Positions 17,449 to 28,481 of a stretch of 50,640 nucleotides of DNA are shown here, piece by piece (the stretch's first letter is position 1; each line of letters begins with the position of its first letter). The DNA is from Rahnella rivi. Its GTDB lineage: Bacteria > Pseudomonadota > Gammaproteobacteria > Enterobacterales > Enterobacteriaceae. The notes beneath the pieces are model-generated. The model did no database searches and was not told where the DNA came from. It worked only from the letters and a program-made list of their open reading frames with translations. The DNA is taken from positions 1 to 50,640 of the forward strand of contig NZ_JAFMOX010000040.1 of assembly GCF_019049655.1 (NCBI RefSeq), written 5' to 3'. A program made the position numbers and the translations under genes.

Positions 17449-17829
17449 ATGCAGGCTTTATTCAGCAGACTGGTCAGCCGGATCTGGGTTGATCGTATCA
17501 GGGGAGACAACGCCCCGGTACCCCGGTTAGCGCAGACCTCAGACGGCGCAGAAAACGAAGATCCTTCTTACTCCATGCAGGGTGGATTTATCGGTTTCGT
17601 CTGTTACTGGCTGGCGCTGGCGATCCCTTTTTGGGTATATGGCTCCAACACTCTGTTTTTTCTCCTCTATACCTGGCCCTTCTTTCTGGCACTGATGCCG
17701 GTGTCGGTACTTATCGGTATCGCTTTCAGTATGCTTTTTCGCGGCGGATGGCTCATCACACCCGCAGCCACCGGTATTTGCGTGATTGGAATGTTCTGGA
17801 CCGTCTTCTCATTTTTATCCGGCTGGTAA
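17449..17829 (+). CDS. ygbE: Inner membrane protein YgbE (DUF3561)
   Basis: 126 residues. A hydrophilic N-terminal third is followed by three hydrophobic segments (FIGFVCYWLALAIPFWVYG, LFFLLYTWPFFLALMPVSVL, LITPAATGICVIGMFWTVFS). Position between cysC and ftsB matches enterobacterial YgbE. Its function is not established. A terminator follows at 17871. Confidence 0.85.
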   Translation: MQALFSRLVSRIWVDRIRGDNAPVPRLAQTSDGAENEDPSYSMQGGFIGFVCYWLALAIPFWVYGSNTLFFLLYTWPFFLALMPVSVLIGIAFSMLFRGGWLITPAATGICVIGMFWTVFSFLSGW

Positions 17830-17870
17830 CAGCAATGACCGCCTGGTGACAGCAATAAAGAGTACAAACC

Positions 17871-17894
17871 GGATCCTGTGAGGATCCTTTTTTT
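17871..17894 (+). terminator. Terminator after ygbE
   Basis: GGATCC, 5-base loop TGTGA, GGATCC, then seven T. The stem is short but the U-tract is good; it separates ygbE from ftsB. Confidence 0.6.
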
Positions 17895-18066
17895 GCGGTG
17901 TTTTACTGGCGATTTTCCCGGCAATTCTTTTCCACGATGTAAGCCATTGTGTCATTCTCACCCATAATTGCGTGTGTAAGTCTGATTCTCACCGGCATTT
18001 ATCCCGCCATAGTGGAGTCAGAAGGAAAGTTGTGGGATGATTGCCCGGCTTTTTTAGGGGGCGGGG

Positions 18067-18387
18067 ATGGGCAAACTCACACTGCTGTTACTGATTTTAC
18101 TTGGCTGGTTACAGTATTCACTGTGGCTGGGCAAGAATGGTATTCATGATTACGTTCGTGTAAACGATGACGTTGAAGTGCAACAAGCCAACAACGGCAA
18201 ACTGAAATCACGTAACGATCAACTTTTCGCAGAAATCGACGATTTAAACGGCGGTCAGGAAGCGATTGAAGAACGCGCACGCAACGAACTGGGCATGTTA
18301 AAACCCGGCGAGACTTTCTATCGTCTGGTGCCAGACAATAAACGTGCTCCGGGCAGCAATGTTTCGCAAAATAATTCGAATCCATAG
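18067..18387 (+). CDS. ftsB: Cell division protein FtsB
   Basis: 106 residues: short cytoplasmic start, one membrane helix ([19 protein letters not shown]), then a periplasmic coiled coil (about 32-70) and the conserved [17 protein letters not shown] end. FtsB bridges FtsL and FtsQ in the divisome. A GGGGCGGGG site lies just before the ATG. Two bases separate its stop from ispD. Confidence 0.95.
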   Translation: MGKLTLLLLILLGWLQYSLWLGKNGIHDYVRVNDDVEVQQANNGKLKSRNDQLFAEIDDLNGGQEAIEERARNELGMLKPGETFYRLVPDNKRAPGSNVSQNNSNP

Positions 18388-18389
18388 CC

Positions 18390-19109
18390 ATGAGCCACAC
18401 CGCAGTTTCCCTTCCGAAGGTCATTGCCGTTTTACCTGCTGCCGGGATCGGCAGCCGTATGCAGGCAGAATGCCCTAAGCAATACCTTTCTATCGGCGGT
18501 AAAACGCTGATAGAACATTCGATCCGCGCTTTATTGCACAACGACCAGGTCACTAAGGTGATCGTGGCGCTTAGCCCGCATGACACTCAGTTTGCGCAGT
18601 TGCCTGTTGCCTGCGACCCCCGGATTCAGGTGGTGACCGGCGGCGGCGAGCGTGCAGAATCTGTGATGGCAGGTCTTGATGCGGCGGGTTCCCACGGCTG
18701 GGTTTTAGTGCACGATGCTGCCCGCCCGTGTTTGCACCCGGATGATCTGAAAAATCTGCTGGCGATCTCCGCAACCAGTAAAACCGGCGGGATCCTCGCC
18801 GCACCGGTGCGCGATACCATGAAACGCGGTGAAACCGGCAGGCAGGCCATTGCCCATACTGTTGACCGGCAAGATCTCTGGCATGCGCTGACGCCACAAT
18901 TTTTCCCTCTCGAATTACTGAAAATCTGCCTGCGCCGTGCGCTGAATGAAGGTGCCGTGGTCACAGATGAAGCTTCTGCAATGGAATATTGTGGTTATCA
19001 TCCTGTGTTGATCCCGGCGCGGGCCGATAATATTAAAGTCACCAGGCCGGAAGATCTGGCGCTGGCTGAATTCTTTTTAACCCGCATATCCCACGAGGAG
19101 AACGCATAA
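18390..19109 (+). CDS. ispD: 2-C-methyl-D-erythritol 4-phosphate cytidylyltransferase
   Basis: 239 residues with the nucleotidyltransferase signature [19 protein letters not shown] at the N-terminus, VHDAARPC, and a C-terminal [10 protein letters not shown]. Third step of the MEP isoprenoid pathway (MEP plus CTP to CDP-ME). Its stop overlaps the start of ispF by one base. Confidence 0.97.
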   Translation: MSHTAVSLPKVIAVLPAAGIGSRMQAECPKQYLSIGGKTLIEHSIRALLHNDQVTKVIVALSPHDTQFAQLPVACDPRIQVVTGGGERAESVMAGLDAAGSHGWVLVHDAARPCLHPDDLKNLLAISATSKTGGILAAPVRDTMKRGETGRQAIAHTVDRQDLWHALTPQFFPLELLKICLRRALNEGAVVTDEASAMEYCGYHPVLIPARADNIKVTRPEDLALAEFFLTRISHEENA

Positions 19110-19582
19110 TGCGTATCGGTCACGGTTTTGATGTTCATAAGTTTGGCGGCGAAGGCCCGCTGGTGATCGGCGGTGTGCGTATTCCTTATCCGCAAGGTTT
19201 GCTGGCACATTCCGACGGCGATGTTGCATTGCATGCCGCCACTGATGCCCTGCTCGGCGCTGCTGCGCTGGGGGATATCGGTAAATTGTTCCCGGACACC
19301 GACCCGGCTTATAAAGGCGCGGACAGCCGCGAGCTGCTGCGCGAGGCTTACCGCCGCATTCGTGCAAAAGGTTACAAGCTGGGCAATCTGGATATCACCC
19401 TCATTGCTCAGGCACCTAAAATGGCACCGCATATCCCGCAGATGCGCGTATTTCTTGCCGAAGATTTACAGTGCCACATGGATGATGTGAACGTGAAAGC
19501 GACCACCACCGAACAGCTGGGCTTTACCGGCCGTGGCGAAGGTATCGCCTGCGAAGCCGTTGCCCTGCTGATTAAGGAATGA
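19109..19582 (+). CDS. ispF: 2-C-methyl-D-erythritol 2,4-cyclodiphosphate synthase
   Basis: 157 residues with metal ligands in [11 protein letters not shown], the [19 protein letters not shown] segment and [16 protein letters not shown] at the C-terminus. Makes MEcPP from CDP-ME 2-phosphate. GAGGAG lies before the ATG inside the ispD end, so the two are translationally linked. Confidence 0.97.
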   Translation: MRIGHGFDVHKFGGEGPLVIGGVRIPYPQGLLAHSDGDVALHAATDALLGAAALGDIGKLFPDTDPAYKGADSRELLREAYRRIRAKGYKLGNLDITLIAQAPKMAPHIPQMRVFLAEDLQCHMDDVNVKATTTEQLGFTGRGEGIACEAVALLIKE

Positions 19583-19601
19583 TGTTGTGGAAGATTACCG
19601 C

Positions 19602-20651
19602 ATGATAGATATGTCCCGTCTCACCTGGTTACTGGGCGAGCCCGTCGCCACCGGCCAGCTGAAAGCCAATCCGGAAGACTTTATTGTCGAAGAAGATCTG
19701 GGCTTTGAGCCGGACGACGAGGGTGAACATCTGTTAGTGCGGATCCGCAAAAACGGCTGTAATACACAGTTTGTTGCCGAACAGCTGGCGCGTTTTGCCA
19801 AAGTGCATCCGCGTGATGTCAGCTATGCCGGTTTGAAAGATCGTCATGCAGTCACTGAACAGTGGTTTTGCCTGCATTTGCCGGGCAAAGCCGATCCTGA
19901 TTTAAGTCAGTTCAATCTCGAAGGTTGCGAAGTGATCCGCGCCTCACGCCATCGTAAAAAGATGCGTATCGGTACACTGAAAGGCAACGCGTTTACGCTG
20001 GTGCTTCGTCAGATAAGTGATATCGCCGATGTTGAAGCGCGTCTGGAAAAAATTACCCAATGCGGCGTGCCGAACTATTTCGGTACTCAGCGCTTTGGTC
20101 GCGGCGGCAATAATCTGGTGCAGGCGAAACGCTGGGCGACTAACGAAGCCCGTCCAAAAGAACGTGCCAAACGCAGTTTCTATCTTTCAGCCAGCCGCAG
20201 TGCCTTGTTCAACATTATTGCCAGTCAGCGACTGGCTGATAACACCGTTCGTCAGGCAATGCCTGGCGATGCGTTACAACTTAGCGGTCGCGGCAGCTGG
20301 TTTGTCGCGAAGGCCGACGAGTTCGACTCCATTCAACCGCGCGTGGAAAACGCAGAGCTGCTGGTGACGGCGCCTTTGCCCGGAGATGGCCCGCTGGGTA
20401 CGCTGGAAGACGCTGAAAAATTTGAGCTGGCTTGCCTGAGTGAACAGGCTGATTTACTGTCGTTACTTAAACGCGAAAGAGTCGAGCCTGCACGTCGCGC
20501 CATCATGCTGTTGCCCTTGCATCTTAACTGGCAGCGCTGGGATGACGTCACTCTGGAACTCAAATTCTGGCTACCGGCCGGCAGTTACGCCACGAGCGTC
20601 GTGCGCGAGCTGATGAATCTGGATGAAAGCAATGCGGATATTACTGAGTAA
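19602..20651 (+). CDS. truD: tRNA pseudouridine(13) synthase TruD
   Basis: 349 residues from ATG 19602, the same length as E. coli TruD; GGAAG lies 8 bases upstream, and an in-frame GTG at 19587 is less likely. Catalytic Asp lies in [15 protein letters not shown] near residue 80, followed by [10 protein letters not shown] and [15 protein letters not shown]. Modifies U13 of tRNA-Glu. Its 3' end overlaps surE by 20 bases. Confidence 0.95.
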   Translation: MIDMSRLTWLLGEPVATGQLKANPEDFIVEEDLGFEPDDEGEHLLVRIRKNGCNTQFVAEQLARFAKVHPRDVSYAGLKDRHAVTEQWFCLHLPGKADPDLSQFNLEGCEVIRASRHRKKMRIGTLKGNAFTLVLRQISDIADVEARLEKITQCGVPNYFGTQRFGRGGNNLVQAKRWATNEARPKERAKRSFYLSASRSALFNIIASQRLADNTVRQAMPGDALQLSGRGSWFVAKADEFDSIQPRVENAELLVTAPLPGDGPLGTLEDAEKFELACLSEQADLLSLLKRERVEPARRAIMLLPLHLNWQRWDDVTLELKFWLPAGSYATSVVRELMNLDESNADITE

Positions 20652-21396
20652 CGACGACGGTATTCTGGCTCCCGGCATTCAGGCGCTGGCGTCCGCGCTG
20701 CGTGAGTTTGCTGATGTGAAGCTGGTGGCCCCTGACCGTAACCGCAGCGGCGCATCCAATGCGCTGACGCTGGACGGCCCGTTACGCATTCAGTCCTATC
20801 CCAACGGCGATACCGCCGTGATTAACGGCACGCCCACCGATTGCGTGTATCTCGGTGTGAACACCCTGATGCGTCCGCGTCCGGACATCGTGGTATCGGG
20901 TATTAATGCCGGGCCAAATCTTGGCGATGACGTGATCTACTCCGGTACTGTGGCGGCGGCCATGGAAGGGCGCCATCTGGGCTTTCCTGCGCTGGCGGTA
21001 TCACTCGACGGACATCAGCATTATGACACCGCCGCTATCATCACCTGTCGCATTCTCAGGGCGCTGGCCCGCGAGCCATTACGTACTGGCAAAATTCTGA
21101 ATATTAACGTGCCTGATCTGCCTTTATCCGAGATCAAAGGCATCCGCGTGACCCGATGTGGTAGCCGACATCCGGCCGAAAAGGTATTTTGTCAGCAGGA
21201 TCCCCGCGGGCAGGATATGTACTGGATCGGCCCGCCGGGCGATAAGTTTGATGTCGCCGCTGACACAGATTTTGCTGCTGTTGCACAAGGTTACGTTTCA
21301 GTCACGCCTCTTCAGGTAGATTTAACCGCCTATGCGGCTCAGGATGTCGTAGTCTCATGGTTGGAAAGAGCCGGGGTGAGCGCGAATGGTGAATAA
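20632..21396 (+). CDS. surE: 5'/3'-nucleotidase SurE
   Basis: 254 residues from ATG 20632, giving the canonical [10 protein letters not shown]; an ATG at 20623 would add three residues. Metal ligands are in LLSNDDG (Asp8, Asp9), NRSGASN and [22 protein letters not shown]. Hydrolyses nucleoside monophosphates and is linked to stationary-phase survival. Overlaps truD and, by 11 bases, pcm. Confidence 0.95.
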   Translation: MRILLSNDDGILAPGIQALASALREFADVKLVAPDRNRSGASNALTLDGPLRIQSYPNGDTAVINGTPTDCVYLGVNTLMRPRPDIVVSGINAGPNLGDDVIYSGTVAAAMEGRHLGFPALAVSLDGHQHYDTAAIITCRILRALAREPLRTGKILNINVPDLPLSEIKGIRVTRCGSRHPAEKVFCQQDPRGQDMYWIGPPGDKFDVAADTDFAAVAQGYVSVTPLQVDLTAYAAQDVVVSWLERAGVSANGE

Positions 21397-22012
21397 GCCA
21401 ATGTATAACCTGCTGGAACAGTTGCGGCAGCAGGGCATTCATGATGAGAAACTGCTGCATGCCATTGAGGCGGTGCCGCGTGAGCGCTTTGTGGATGAGG
21501 CGTTCCAGCATAAAGCCTATGAAAATACAGCGCTGCCGATTGGCTCCGGCCAGACCATCTCCCAGCCTTATACCGTGGCGAGAATGACTGAACTGCTGCG
21601 CCTTGAGCCTTCTTCGCGGGTGCTTGAGATAGGCACCGGCTCCGGTTATCAGACCGCGATTCTGGCCCATCTGGTAGAGCATGTCTTTTCGGTTGAACGG
21701 ATTAAAGGGTTGCAGTGGCAGGCCAAAAGACGCCTCAAGCAACTTGATTTGCATAATGTCTCAACGCGTCACGGAGATGGCTGGCTGGGCTGGCCTTCGC
21801 GTGGGCCGTTCGACGCCATCATTGTCACCGCTGCTCCTCCTGAAATTCCCCAAGACCTGCTGAAACAACTCGATGACGGCGGGGTGATGATTCTGCCTGT
21901 CGGCGAAGAGAATCAGATCCTGCAACGTATCACCCGCCGCGGTGATGAGTTCACGGCCGAGACGATTGAAGCTGTTCGCTTTGTCCCGCTGGTGAAAGGC
22001 GAACTGGCCTGA
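21386..22012 (+). CDS. pcm: Protein-L-isoaspartate O-methyltransferase
   Basis: 208 residues, the E. coli length. SAM-binding motif [16 protein letters not shown], the [21 protein letters not shown] segment and [11 protein letters not shown]. Repairs isoaspartyl residues in ageing proteins. The surE-pcm-nlpD-rpoS order is the conserved stationary-phase group. Confidence 0.97.
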   Translation: MVNKPMYNLLEQLRQQGIHDEKLLHAIEAVPRERFVDEAFQHKAYENTALPIGSGQTISQPYTVARMTELLRLEPSSRVLEIGTGSGYQTAILAHLVEHVFSVERIKGLQWQAKRRLKQLDLHNVSTRHGDGWLGWPSRGPFDAIIVTAAPPEIPQDLLKQLDDGGVMILPVGEENQILQRITRRGDEFTAETIEAVRFVPLVKGELA

Positions 22013-22243
22013 TTCAGACATCCGGCAGGACTAACCCCTTAAAATTTAAATACAACTGTTATATGGTGCTGTACTGGCTATGTTGATAGCATCCACTACA
22101 GTTTTTTATGGCACGGCGCATTCAGGAATTGACCTGAGTGGGCGTGTTGCCTGCCCGCACGGTATGACATGATACGAGAAGCGCCATCTGGCGCGGTGTG
22201 CGAGGTTAAAGCGTTATTCTGAGATTGCCGTAACGGGGGAAAT

Positions 22244-23254
22244 ATGAGCACGGGAAGCCCAATAAAAACACTAAGCCGCATTGCGGTCTGTACGTTTATC
22301 AGTGCCTGGATGGCGGGATGTTCGAACAATTCAACCACATCCGCACCCATCAGTAGTGTCAATGGCGGCGGCGGTGGTAGTCAGAATACTCCGAATTCAG
22401 CGACGCCAAATGCTCCTGCGGTCGCCCCCGGTGGACGCATTGTGTACAACCGTAGCTACAACGCTATCCCTAAAGGCAGCTACAGTGGCAGCACGTATCA
22501 GGTGAAGCGTGGCGACACCCTTTTTTACATCGCCTGGATCACCGGCAACGACTTCCGGGACCTTGCTGCGCGTAACAATATCGCCGCGCCCTACAGCCTG
22601 GAAGTTGGCCAAAACATCCAGATAAATAACGTCTCTTCTGCTGCCAGCACGGGGGGAACTTTAGCCGCGACAGACGCAACTTCTGGCGGTGTTCCTAAAG
22701 TGCCGACAGGCGGAATGCTCACAGGTTCTGTGGTTGCATCTCAACCAACTACCACGTATTCTGAATCTTCTGGTAAACAGAATGTAGGTAAGATGTTGCC
22801 TTCATCAGGTGCAGTTACTACTACCACACCTGTTGCCGTAGCCAGCACTCCCGTCGCCACTCCAGCAAATAATGGCGGTCCGGTTTCCACATGGAAATGG
22901 CCGACCGACGGGAAAATTATCGATAATTTCTCTGCTTCTGAAGGGGGAAATAAGGGGATCGATATTGCAGGTTCGCGCGGACAGTCTGTCGTCGCCACCG
23001 CCTCGGGGCGTGTAGTGTACGCAGGCAATGCTCTTCGCGGTTACGGTAATCTAATCATCATCAAACACAATGATGATTACCTGAGCGCCTATGCACATAA
23101 CGATACAATGCTGGTCCGGGAACAACAAGAAGTGCAGGCGGGACAAAAAATAGCGACTATGGGTAGCACCGGAACCAGTTCAGTAAGATTGCATTTTGAA
23201 ATTCGTTACAAGGGGAAATCCGTAAACCCGCTGCGTTATCTTCCGCAGCGATAA
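22244..23254 (+). CDS. nlpD: Lipoprotein NlpD, amidase activator
   Basis: 336 residues. Signal peptide with lipobox MAGC (Cys27 or so), LysM domain [19 protein letters not shown], a Thr/Ser/Pro/Val-rich linker, and a C-terminal LytM (M23) domain from [18 protein letters not shown] to [10 protein letters not shown]. The LytM metal sites are degenerate (NKGIDIAG and RLHFEIR in place of HxGxD and HxH), as expected for a non-enzymatic activator of AmiC at the septum. The gene also carries the upstream part of the rpoS leader. Confidence 0.95.
   Translation: MSTGSPIKTLSRIAVCTFISAWMAGCSNNSTTSAPISSVNGGGGGSQNTPNSATPNAPAVAPGGRIVYNRSYNAIPKGSYSGSTYQVKRGDTLFYIAWITGNDFRDLAARNNIAAPYSLEVGQNIQINNVSSAASTGGTLAATDATSGGVPKVPTGGMLTGSVVASQPTTTYSESSGKQNVGKMLPSSGAVTTTTPVAVASTPVATPANNGGPVSTWKWPTDGKIIDNFSASEGGNKGIDIAGSRGQSVVATASGRVVYAGNALRGYGNLIIIKHNDDYLSAYAHNDTMLVREQQEVQAGQKIATMGSTGTSSVRLHFEIRYKGKSVNPLRYLPQR
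23198..23221 (+). promoter_or_regulatory. rpoS leader segment matching the DsrA/RprA pairing region
   Basis: The sequence from GAAATTCGTTACA to GGGGAAATCC, inside the 3' end of nlpD about 90-110 bases before rpoS, matches the E. coli rpoS leader stretch that pairs with activating sRNAs. Conservation suggests that sRNA control of rpoS translation is kept. The sRNAs themselves are not in this window. Confidence 0.6.
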
Positions 23255-23257
23255 CTC

Positions 23258-23280
23258 GGGCAGAGTCTTAAATTCTGCCC
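23258..23280 (+). promoter_or_regulatory. Stem-loop in the rpoS leader
   Basis: GGGCAGA, 9-base loop, TCTGCCC, directly after the nlpD stop. E. coli has a different-sequence hairpin at the same place, so the structure rather than the sequence is kept. No U-tract follows, so it is a leader structure rather than a terminator. Confidence 0.5.
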
Positions 23281-23305
23281 TCGGGACCACGGGTAGGAGC
23301 AGCTT

Positions 23306-24292
23306 ATGAGTCAGAATACGCTGAAAGTTAACGAGTTACATGATGATGTAGATTTCGATGAGAACAGCGCTGAAGCCTTTGACGAGAAAGCCACAGTCGA
23401 AGAGACTGCCGATAACGACGCTGAAGAAGAGTTGTTGTCGCAGACTGTAAGCCAACGAGTGCTGGACGCAACTCAACTGTACCTTGGTGAGATCGGTTAT
23501 TCCCCTCTGCTTACGGCAGAAGAGGAAGTTTATTTTGCAAGACGTGCGCTGCGTGGAGATGTTCCTTCGCGTCGCCGTATGATTGAAAGTAACCTGCGTT
23601 TGGTGGTTAAAATTGCCCGCCGCTACAGTAATCGCGGTCTGGCACTGCTGGATTTGATCGAGGAAGGTAACCTGGGTCTGATCCGTGCGGTTGAAAAATT
23701 TGACCCTGAGCGTGGATTCCGTTTTTCTACCTATGCGACATGGTGGATACGTCAGACCATTGAACGGGCGATCATGAATCAAACCCGTACCATTCGTTTG
23801 CCGATTCACATCGTGAAGGAACTGAACGTTTACCTGCGTACTGCACGTGAACTTGCGCATAAACTTGACCATGAGCCGAGCGCTGAAGAGATTGCAGAGC
23901 AACTCGACAAACCGGTACATGACGTCAGCCGTATGTTGCGCCTGAATGAGCGTATTACCTCTGTTGATACCCCGTTGGGTGGTGACTCGGAGAAAGCGCT
24001 GTTAGACATTCTGGCGGATGAGAAAGACAACGGCCCGGAAGACACCACGCAAGACGACGATATGAAACAGAGTATCGTGAAGTGGTTATTCGAGTTGAAT
24101 GCAAAACAGCGTGAAGTGCTGGCGCGTCGTTTCGGCCTGTTAGGTTATGAAGCTGCAACGCTGGAAGATGTAGGTCGCGAAATTGGCCTGACACGTGAAC
24201 GTGTTCGTCAGATTCAGGTAGAAGGTTTGCGTCGCCTGCGTGAGATTTTGCAGGGACAGGGGCTGAGCATCGAAGCTTTGTTCCGTGAGTAA
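23306..24292 (+). CDS. rpoS: RNA polymerase sigma factor RpoS (sigma-38)
   Basis: 328 residues with all sigma-70 regions: [21 protein letters not shown] (1.2), [21 protein letters not shown] (2.1-2.2), [20 protein letters not shown] (2.3-2.4), and the region 4 helix-turn-helix [20 protein letters not shown]. General stress and stationary-phase sigma factor. GGTAGGAGC precedes the ATG. Full length with no early stop. Convergent with mutS across 118 bases. Confidence 0.98.
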   Translation: MSQNTLKVNELHDDVDFDENSAEAFDEKATVEETADNDAEEELLSQTVSQRVLDATQLYLGEIGYSPLLTAEEEVYFARRALRGDVPSRRRMIESNLRLVVKIARRYSNRGLALLDLIEEGNLGLIRAVEKFDPERGFRFSTYATWWIRQTIERAIMNQTRTIRLPIHIVKELNVYLRTARELAHKLDHEPSAEEIAEQLDKPVHDVSRMLRLNERITSVDTPLGGDSEKALLDILADEKDNGPEDTTQDDDMKQSIVKWLFELNAKQREVLARRFGLLGYEAATLEDVGREIGLTRERVRQIQVEGLRRLREILQGQGLSIEALFRE

Positions 24293-24346
24293 TTCGTTCG
24301 GCGAATCATTTACTTTTTAGGCAATACAGCATCAGATTTTGCATCA

Positions 24347-24378
24347 AAAAAACGGCGGGTTAATCTCCGCCGTTTTTT
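24347..24378. terminator. Terminator shared by rpoS and mutS
   Basis: AAAAAACGGCGG, 8-base loop, CCGCCGTTTTTT: perfect 12-bp stem with A and T tracts on both sides, so it can work for both convergent genes. Confidence 0.85.
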
Positions 24379-24410
24379 ATGTCTGTCATTTCATTGGCGT
24401 TCTGCCGCTT

Positions 24411-26957
24411 CTACACCAACTCTTTCAAACGATAAATCCATTCCAGTGCCTGCCGTGGTGATAACGAATCCACATCAAGGGCTTCCAGCGCTTCAACTGC
24501 CGGAGAGACTTCCTCCGTCAGCAGCGTCAGTTGCGGGCCATCCACTTTGCTGGCGGCGGCGTTATTAGATAACGTTTCCAGCTCTTTCAGTTTTTGGCGT
24601 GCGCGCTTAATCACATCGCGCGGGACACCGGCCAGTGCGGCTACGGCCAGGCCATAGCTTTTACTTGCGGCACCGTCTTGCACGCTGTGCATAAAGGCAA
24701 TGGTATCGCCATGTTCGATAGCATCCAGATGAACATTCACCGTGCCTTCCATTTTTTCCGGCAGCGTGGTCAGCTCGAAGTAATGGGTGGCAAACAGCGT
24801 CATGGCTTTTATGCGGCTGGCCAGATTCTCGGCACACGCCCAGGCCAGTGACAGGCCGTCGTAAGTAGAGGTACCGCGGCCGATTTCATCCATCAGCACC
24901 AGACTGTTTTCAGTGGCGTTATGCAGGATATTAGCCGTTTCGGTCATTTCCACCATGAAGGTTGAACGCCCTGACGCCAGATCGTCCGCAGCCCCCACGC
25001 GGGTGAAGATGCGATCGACAGGGCCAATCGTTGCCGACTCGGCGGGGACGTAGCTGCCAATATGTGCCATCAGAACGATCAGCGCCGCCTGACGCATGTA
25101 GGTACTTTTACCGCCCATGTTGGGGCCGGTGATGATCAGCATACGTCGCGCCGGAGACATGTTCAGCGGGTTGGAGATAAAGGGTTCACTGAGCACCTGT
25201 TCAACGACCGGGTGACGTCCGCCGGTGATGTTGATCCCCGGTTTCTCGCTCATGGTCGGGCAGGCGTAATTCAGCGTATAGGCACGTTCAGCCAGATTGC
25301 TCAGTACGTCCAGCTCAGCCAGTGCACCGGCACTTTGCTGTAAAGCAAACAGATGCGGCATCAGCAGATCAAAAAGCTCTTCGTACAGCGCTTTTTCCAG
25401 CGACAGTGCTTTGCCCTTAGACGTGAGAACTTTATCTTCGTACTCTTTCAGTTCCGGAATGATGTAGCGTTCGGCATTTTTTAACGTCTGGCGGCGGACA
25501 TAGTGGATCGGCACAAGATGGCTCTGACCCCGGCTTACCTGAATGTAATAACCGTGAACGCCATTAAAACCGACCTTCAGCGTATCCAGCCCCAGTTTTT
25601 CGCGTTCGCGGATTTCGAGGCGATCGAGATAATCTGTCGCTCCGTCGGCCAGCGCACGCCATTCGTCCAGTTCAGCATTGTAGCCCGGTGCAATCACGCC
25701 ACCATCACGAACCAGCACCGGAGGACTTTCGATCACTGCGCGTTCCAGCAGTTCCACCAGTTCAGTGAAGTCTCCGGTTTGCTCCACCAGCGTCTGAACA
25801 TGCTGAGCGCGAGTTTCCTGCAAGATTGCCCGGATTTCCGGCAACTGCTGCAGAGCGTGTCGCATACGGGCCAGATCGCGCGGACGTGCGCTGCGCAGGG
25901 CGAGACGTGCCAGAATACGTTCCAGATCGCCGACCTGACGCAGAACGGGCTGTAAGTCCGCCGTGATATCCTGCAACGCACTGATGGTCTGCTGACGGTT
26001 TGTCAGCAGCCGGATGTCGCGGCTCGGCATGTGGATCCAGCGTTTGAGCATACGGCTGCCCATCGGCGTCACGGCCTGATCCAGCACCGCTGCGAGGGTG
26101 TTCTCCACCCCACCGGCCAGGTTTTGCGTCAGTTCAAGATTTCGGCGCGTGGCCGCATCCATAATGATGCCATCCTGCTGGCGCTCCATGGTCACACCGC
26201 GAATGTGGGGCAGGGCGGTGCGCTGGGTATCTTTTACATACTGCAGCAGACAACCGGCAGCGCGCAGAGCCTGAGACGCCTGCTCGACGCCAAAACCGCT
26301 CAAATCGCGGGTACCGAATTGCAGATTCAGCTGCTGCTTAGCCGTTTCCAGCTCAAACTCCCACATAGGACGACGGCGCAGGCCGCGGCGGGAAGAAATA
26401 AGCGACATGGCTTCAAAGCTTTCCGGATAGAGCAATTCTGCCGGATTGGTGCGTTGTAACTCAGCAGCCATTGTTTCCAGATCGTCCGGCTGGGCGACGC
26501 GAAAACGCCCGGAGCTGATGTCCAGCGTTGCGTAGCCGAAACCGCGCCCGTCCTGCCAGATAGCCGCCAGCAGGTTATCGTGGCGCTCGCTGAGTAATGC
26601 TTCATCACTGACCGTACCCGGTGTGACGATGCGTACTACTTTGCGGTCAACCGGCCCTTTGCTGAGTGCCGGATCGCCAATTTGTTCTGCGATAGCGACG
26701 GATTCACCCAGCTGCACCAGTTTCGCCAGATAGCCTTCTACCGCGTGATAAGGCACACCCGCCATAGGGATCGGCTCACCGGCAGAGGATCCGCGTTTGG
26801 TCAGCGAAATATCCATCAGCTGTGACGCACGTTTTGCATCGTCATAAAACAGTTCGTAAAAGTCGCCCATACGGTAAAACAGCAAAACTTCCGGGTTCTC
26901 TGCTTTAAGACGCAGGTATTGCTGCATCATGGGGGTGTGGGCTTCCAGTCCGCTCAT
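24411..26957 (-). CDS. mutS: DNA mismatch repair protein MutS
   Basis: 848 residues from ATG 26957 ([11 protein letters not shown]); an in-frame TTG at 26987 with a better-placed AGGA would add ten residues and cannot be excluded. The mismatch-wedge motif is in [11 protein letters not shown] near residue 34; Walker A is [13 protein letters not shown] and Walker [14 protein letters not shown]. The C-terminal tail ends with the tetramerisation-type [16 protein letters not shown]. Recognises mismatches and recruits MutL. Confidence 0.97.
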   Translation of the reverse strand: MSGLEAHTPMMQQYLRLKAENPEVLLFYRMGDFYELFYDDAKRASQLMDISLTKRGSSAGEPIPMAGVPYHAVEGYLAKLVQLGESVAIAEQIGDPALSKGPVDRKVVRIVTPGTVSDEALLSERHDNLLAAIWQDGRGFGYATLDISSGRFRVAQPDDLETMAAELQRTNPAELLYPESFEAMSLISSRRGLRRRPMWEFELETAKQQLNLQFGTRDLSGFGVEQASQALRAAGCLLQYVKDTQRTALPHIRGVTMERQQDGIIMDAATRRNLELTQNLAGGVENTLAAVLDQAVTPMGSRMLKRWIHMPSRDIRLLTNRQQTISALQDITADLQPVLRQVGDLERILARLALRSARPRDLARMRHALQQLPEIRAILQETRAQHVQTLVEQTGDFTELVELLERAVIESPPVLVRDGGVIAPGYNAELDEWRALADGATDYLDRLEIREREKLGLDTLKVGFNGVHGYYIQVSRGQSHLVPIHYVRRQTLKNAERYIIPELKEYEDKVLTSKGKALSLEKALYEELFDLLMPHLFALQQSAGALAELDVLSNLAERAYTLNYACPTMSEKPGINITGGRHPVVEQVLSEPFISNPLNMSPARRMLIITGPNMGGKSTYMRQAALIVLMAHIGSYVPAESATIGPVDRIFTRVGAADDLASGRSTFMVEMTETANILHNATENSLVLMDEIGRGTSTYDGLSLAWACAENLASRIKAMTLFATHYFELTTLPEKMEGTVNVHLDAIEHGDTIAFMHSVQDGAASKSYGLAVAALAGVPRDVIKRARQKLKELETLSNNAAASKVDGPQLTLLTEEVSPAVEALEALDVDSLSPRQALEWIYRLKELV

Positions 26958-27218
26958 TGTGTTATGCTTTTTATTGATTTCATTCAATTTTTATTCATCC
27001 TGTTGGCTCGCAGCGCCTGATGCAACGACTTTACAACGGATCCTAACGTGAGTGGAGGTAAAAAACCACGTTGCTTACTGAAGATGCGTAACGTCACGCA
27101 ATTTACGGTAAACGTGAATATCCGGCATCCATGTAAAGACGTTGATTTTCAGTTTTTTCGGCTCTGATAATGCTCTAACATGTCGTCACCTCTTTTATTG
27201 CATGGTTACGGACATCCG

Positions 27219-28322
27219 ATGCGCCTTCTGGCAGTCATTCTTCCCCTGGTTTTTACACTTTCTGCATGTAGCAGTCATAAGCCTTCGGCTCAGCCTGACG
27301 GCCCGCGCAACCCTTTCTCTGACGGAAGAAATGCGAGTGCCAATACGGCACCCAGCGGCGGTTTTCTGTTGCAGGCTGAACATACCGGTGCCGTTCAGAA
27401 CGGTGACTTTGCTTACGATCCGGCCATGAATCAGTTTGTTGATAAAATGGTCCGCGAACACGGATTCGACCGTCAGCAGTTGCACGACGTGCTGGCGCAA
27501 ACCAAACGTCTGGGTTTTGTGCTCAGACTGATGGATCAGCAGGCGCCTTCTGGCGGGCCATCGACCGTACCGAACGGAGCATGGAACCGTTATCGGAGTA
27601 AATTCATTACACCGGATAACGTCCAGAATGGTGTGGTTTTCTGGAACCAATATCAGGATGCGCTGCAACGCGCTGAGCAGATTTACGGCGTTCCACCGGA
27701 AATCATTGTCGGTATTATCGGCGTTGAAACCCGCTGGGGCCGCGTGATGGGTAAAACACGCATTATTGATGCGCTGGCGACACTTTCCTTTGCGTATCCG
27801 CGCCGGGCTGAATACTTCTCCGGTGAGCTGGAAACCTTCCTGCTGATGTCACGTCGTGAAGGTGACGATCCGCTGAGTCTGCGGGGTTCCTTCGCAGGCG
27901 CGATGGGGTATGGGCAGTTTATGCCATCCTCCTACAGAGACTACGCCGTGGACTTTAACGGCGACGGACACGCGAATCTGTGGGATCCCGTCGACGCCAT
28001 CGGCAGCGTGGCTAATTACTTTAAAGCACATGGCTGGACGAAAGGCGCACCGATTGCGGTTCCCGCAGCCGGTCAGGCACCCCTGTTAGAGAATGGTTTC
28101 AAAACCAAATATCCGCTGTTTACATTGAAAGCAGCCGGACTCAGCCCGTTAGGCTCGCTCGGCAACTATCAGGAAGCGAGTCTGCTACGCCTTGATATGG
28201 GTACCAATTACCAGTACTGGTACGGGTTACCTAACTTCTACACCATCACCCGCTACAACCATAGCGTGCATTATGCGATGGCGGTGTGGCAGCTGGGTGT
28301 TGCGGTGAAAGCAGCGCGTTAA
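27219..28322 (+). CDS. mltB: Membrane-bound lytic murein transglycosylase B
   Basis: 367 residues from ATG 27219, which gives a proper lipoprotein signal (MRLLAVILPLVFTLSAC); an ATG at 27180 would put 13 residues before it. The catalytic Glu is in IIGVETRWGRVMGK, followed by GAMGYGQFMPSSYRDYAVDFN and LWDPVDAIGSVANYF. Outer-membrane lipoprotein that cleaves peptidoglycan glycan strands to 1,6-anhydro ends. Confidence 0.93.
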   Translation: MRLLAVILPLVFTLSACSSHKPSAQPDGPRNPFSDGRNASANTAPSGGFLLQAEHTGAVQNGDFAYDPAMNQFVDKMVREHGFDRQQLHDVLAQTKRLGFVLRLMDQQAPSGGPSTVPNGAWNRYRSKFITPDNVQNGVVFWNQYQDALQRAEQIYGVPPEIIVGIIGVETRWGRVMGKTRIIDALATLSFAYPRRAEYFSGELETFLLMSRREGDDPLSLRGSFAGAMGYGQFMPSSYRDYAVDFNGDGHANLWDPVDAIGSVANYFKAHGWTKGAPIAVPAAGQAPLLENGFKTKYPLFTLKAAGLSPLGSLGNYQEASLLRLDMGTNYQYWYGLPNFYTITRYNHSVHYAMAVWQLGVAVKAAR

Positions 28323-28481
28323 TGCCCGTTTTTTATCATCTGAAGGCCGCCCGGTGCGGCCTTAGTTTTTGCGTTTAATTCTGATTCTGAATACATCGCG
28401 CAAAAAGCAGCGTCAGAACTCGCAGAGCAAAAGAGAAGTGCTAACATCAGGACAGATTCTGATGACCCGCCGGGAGAGGAT

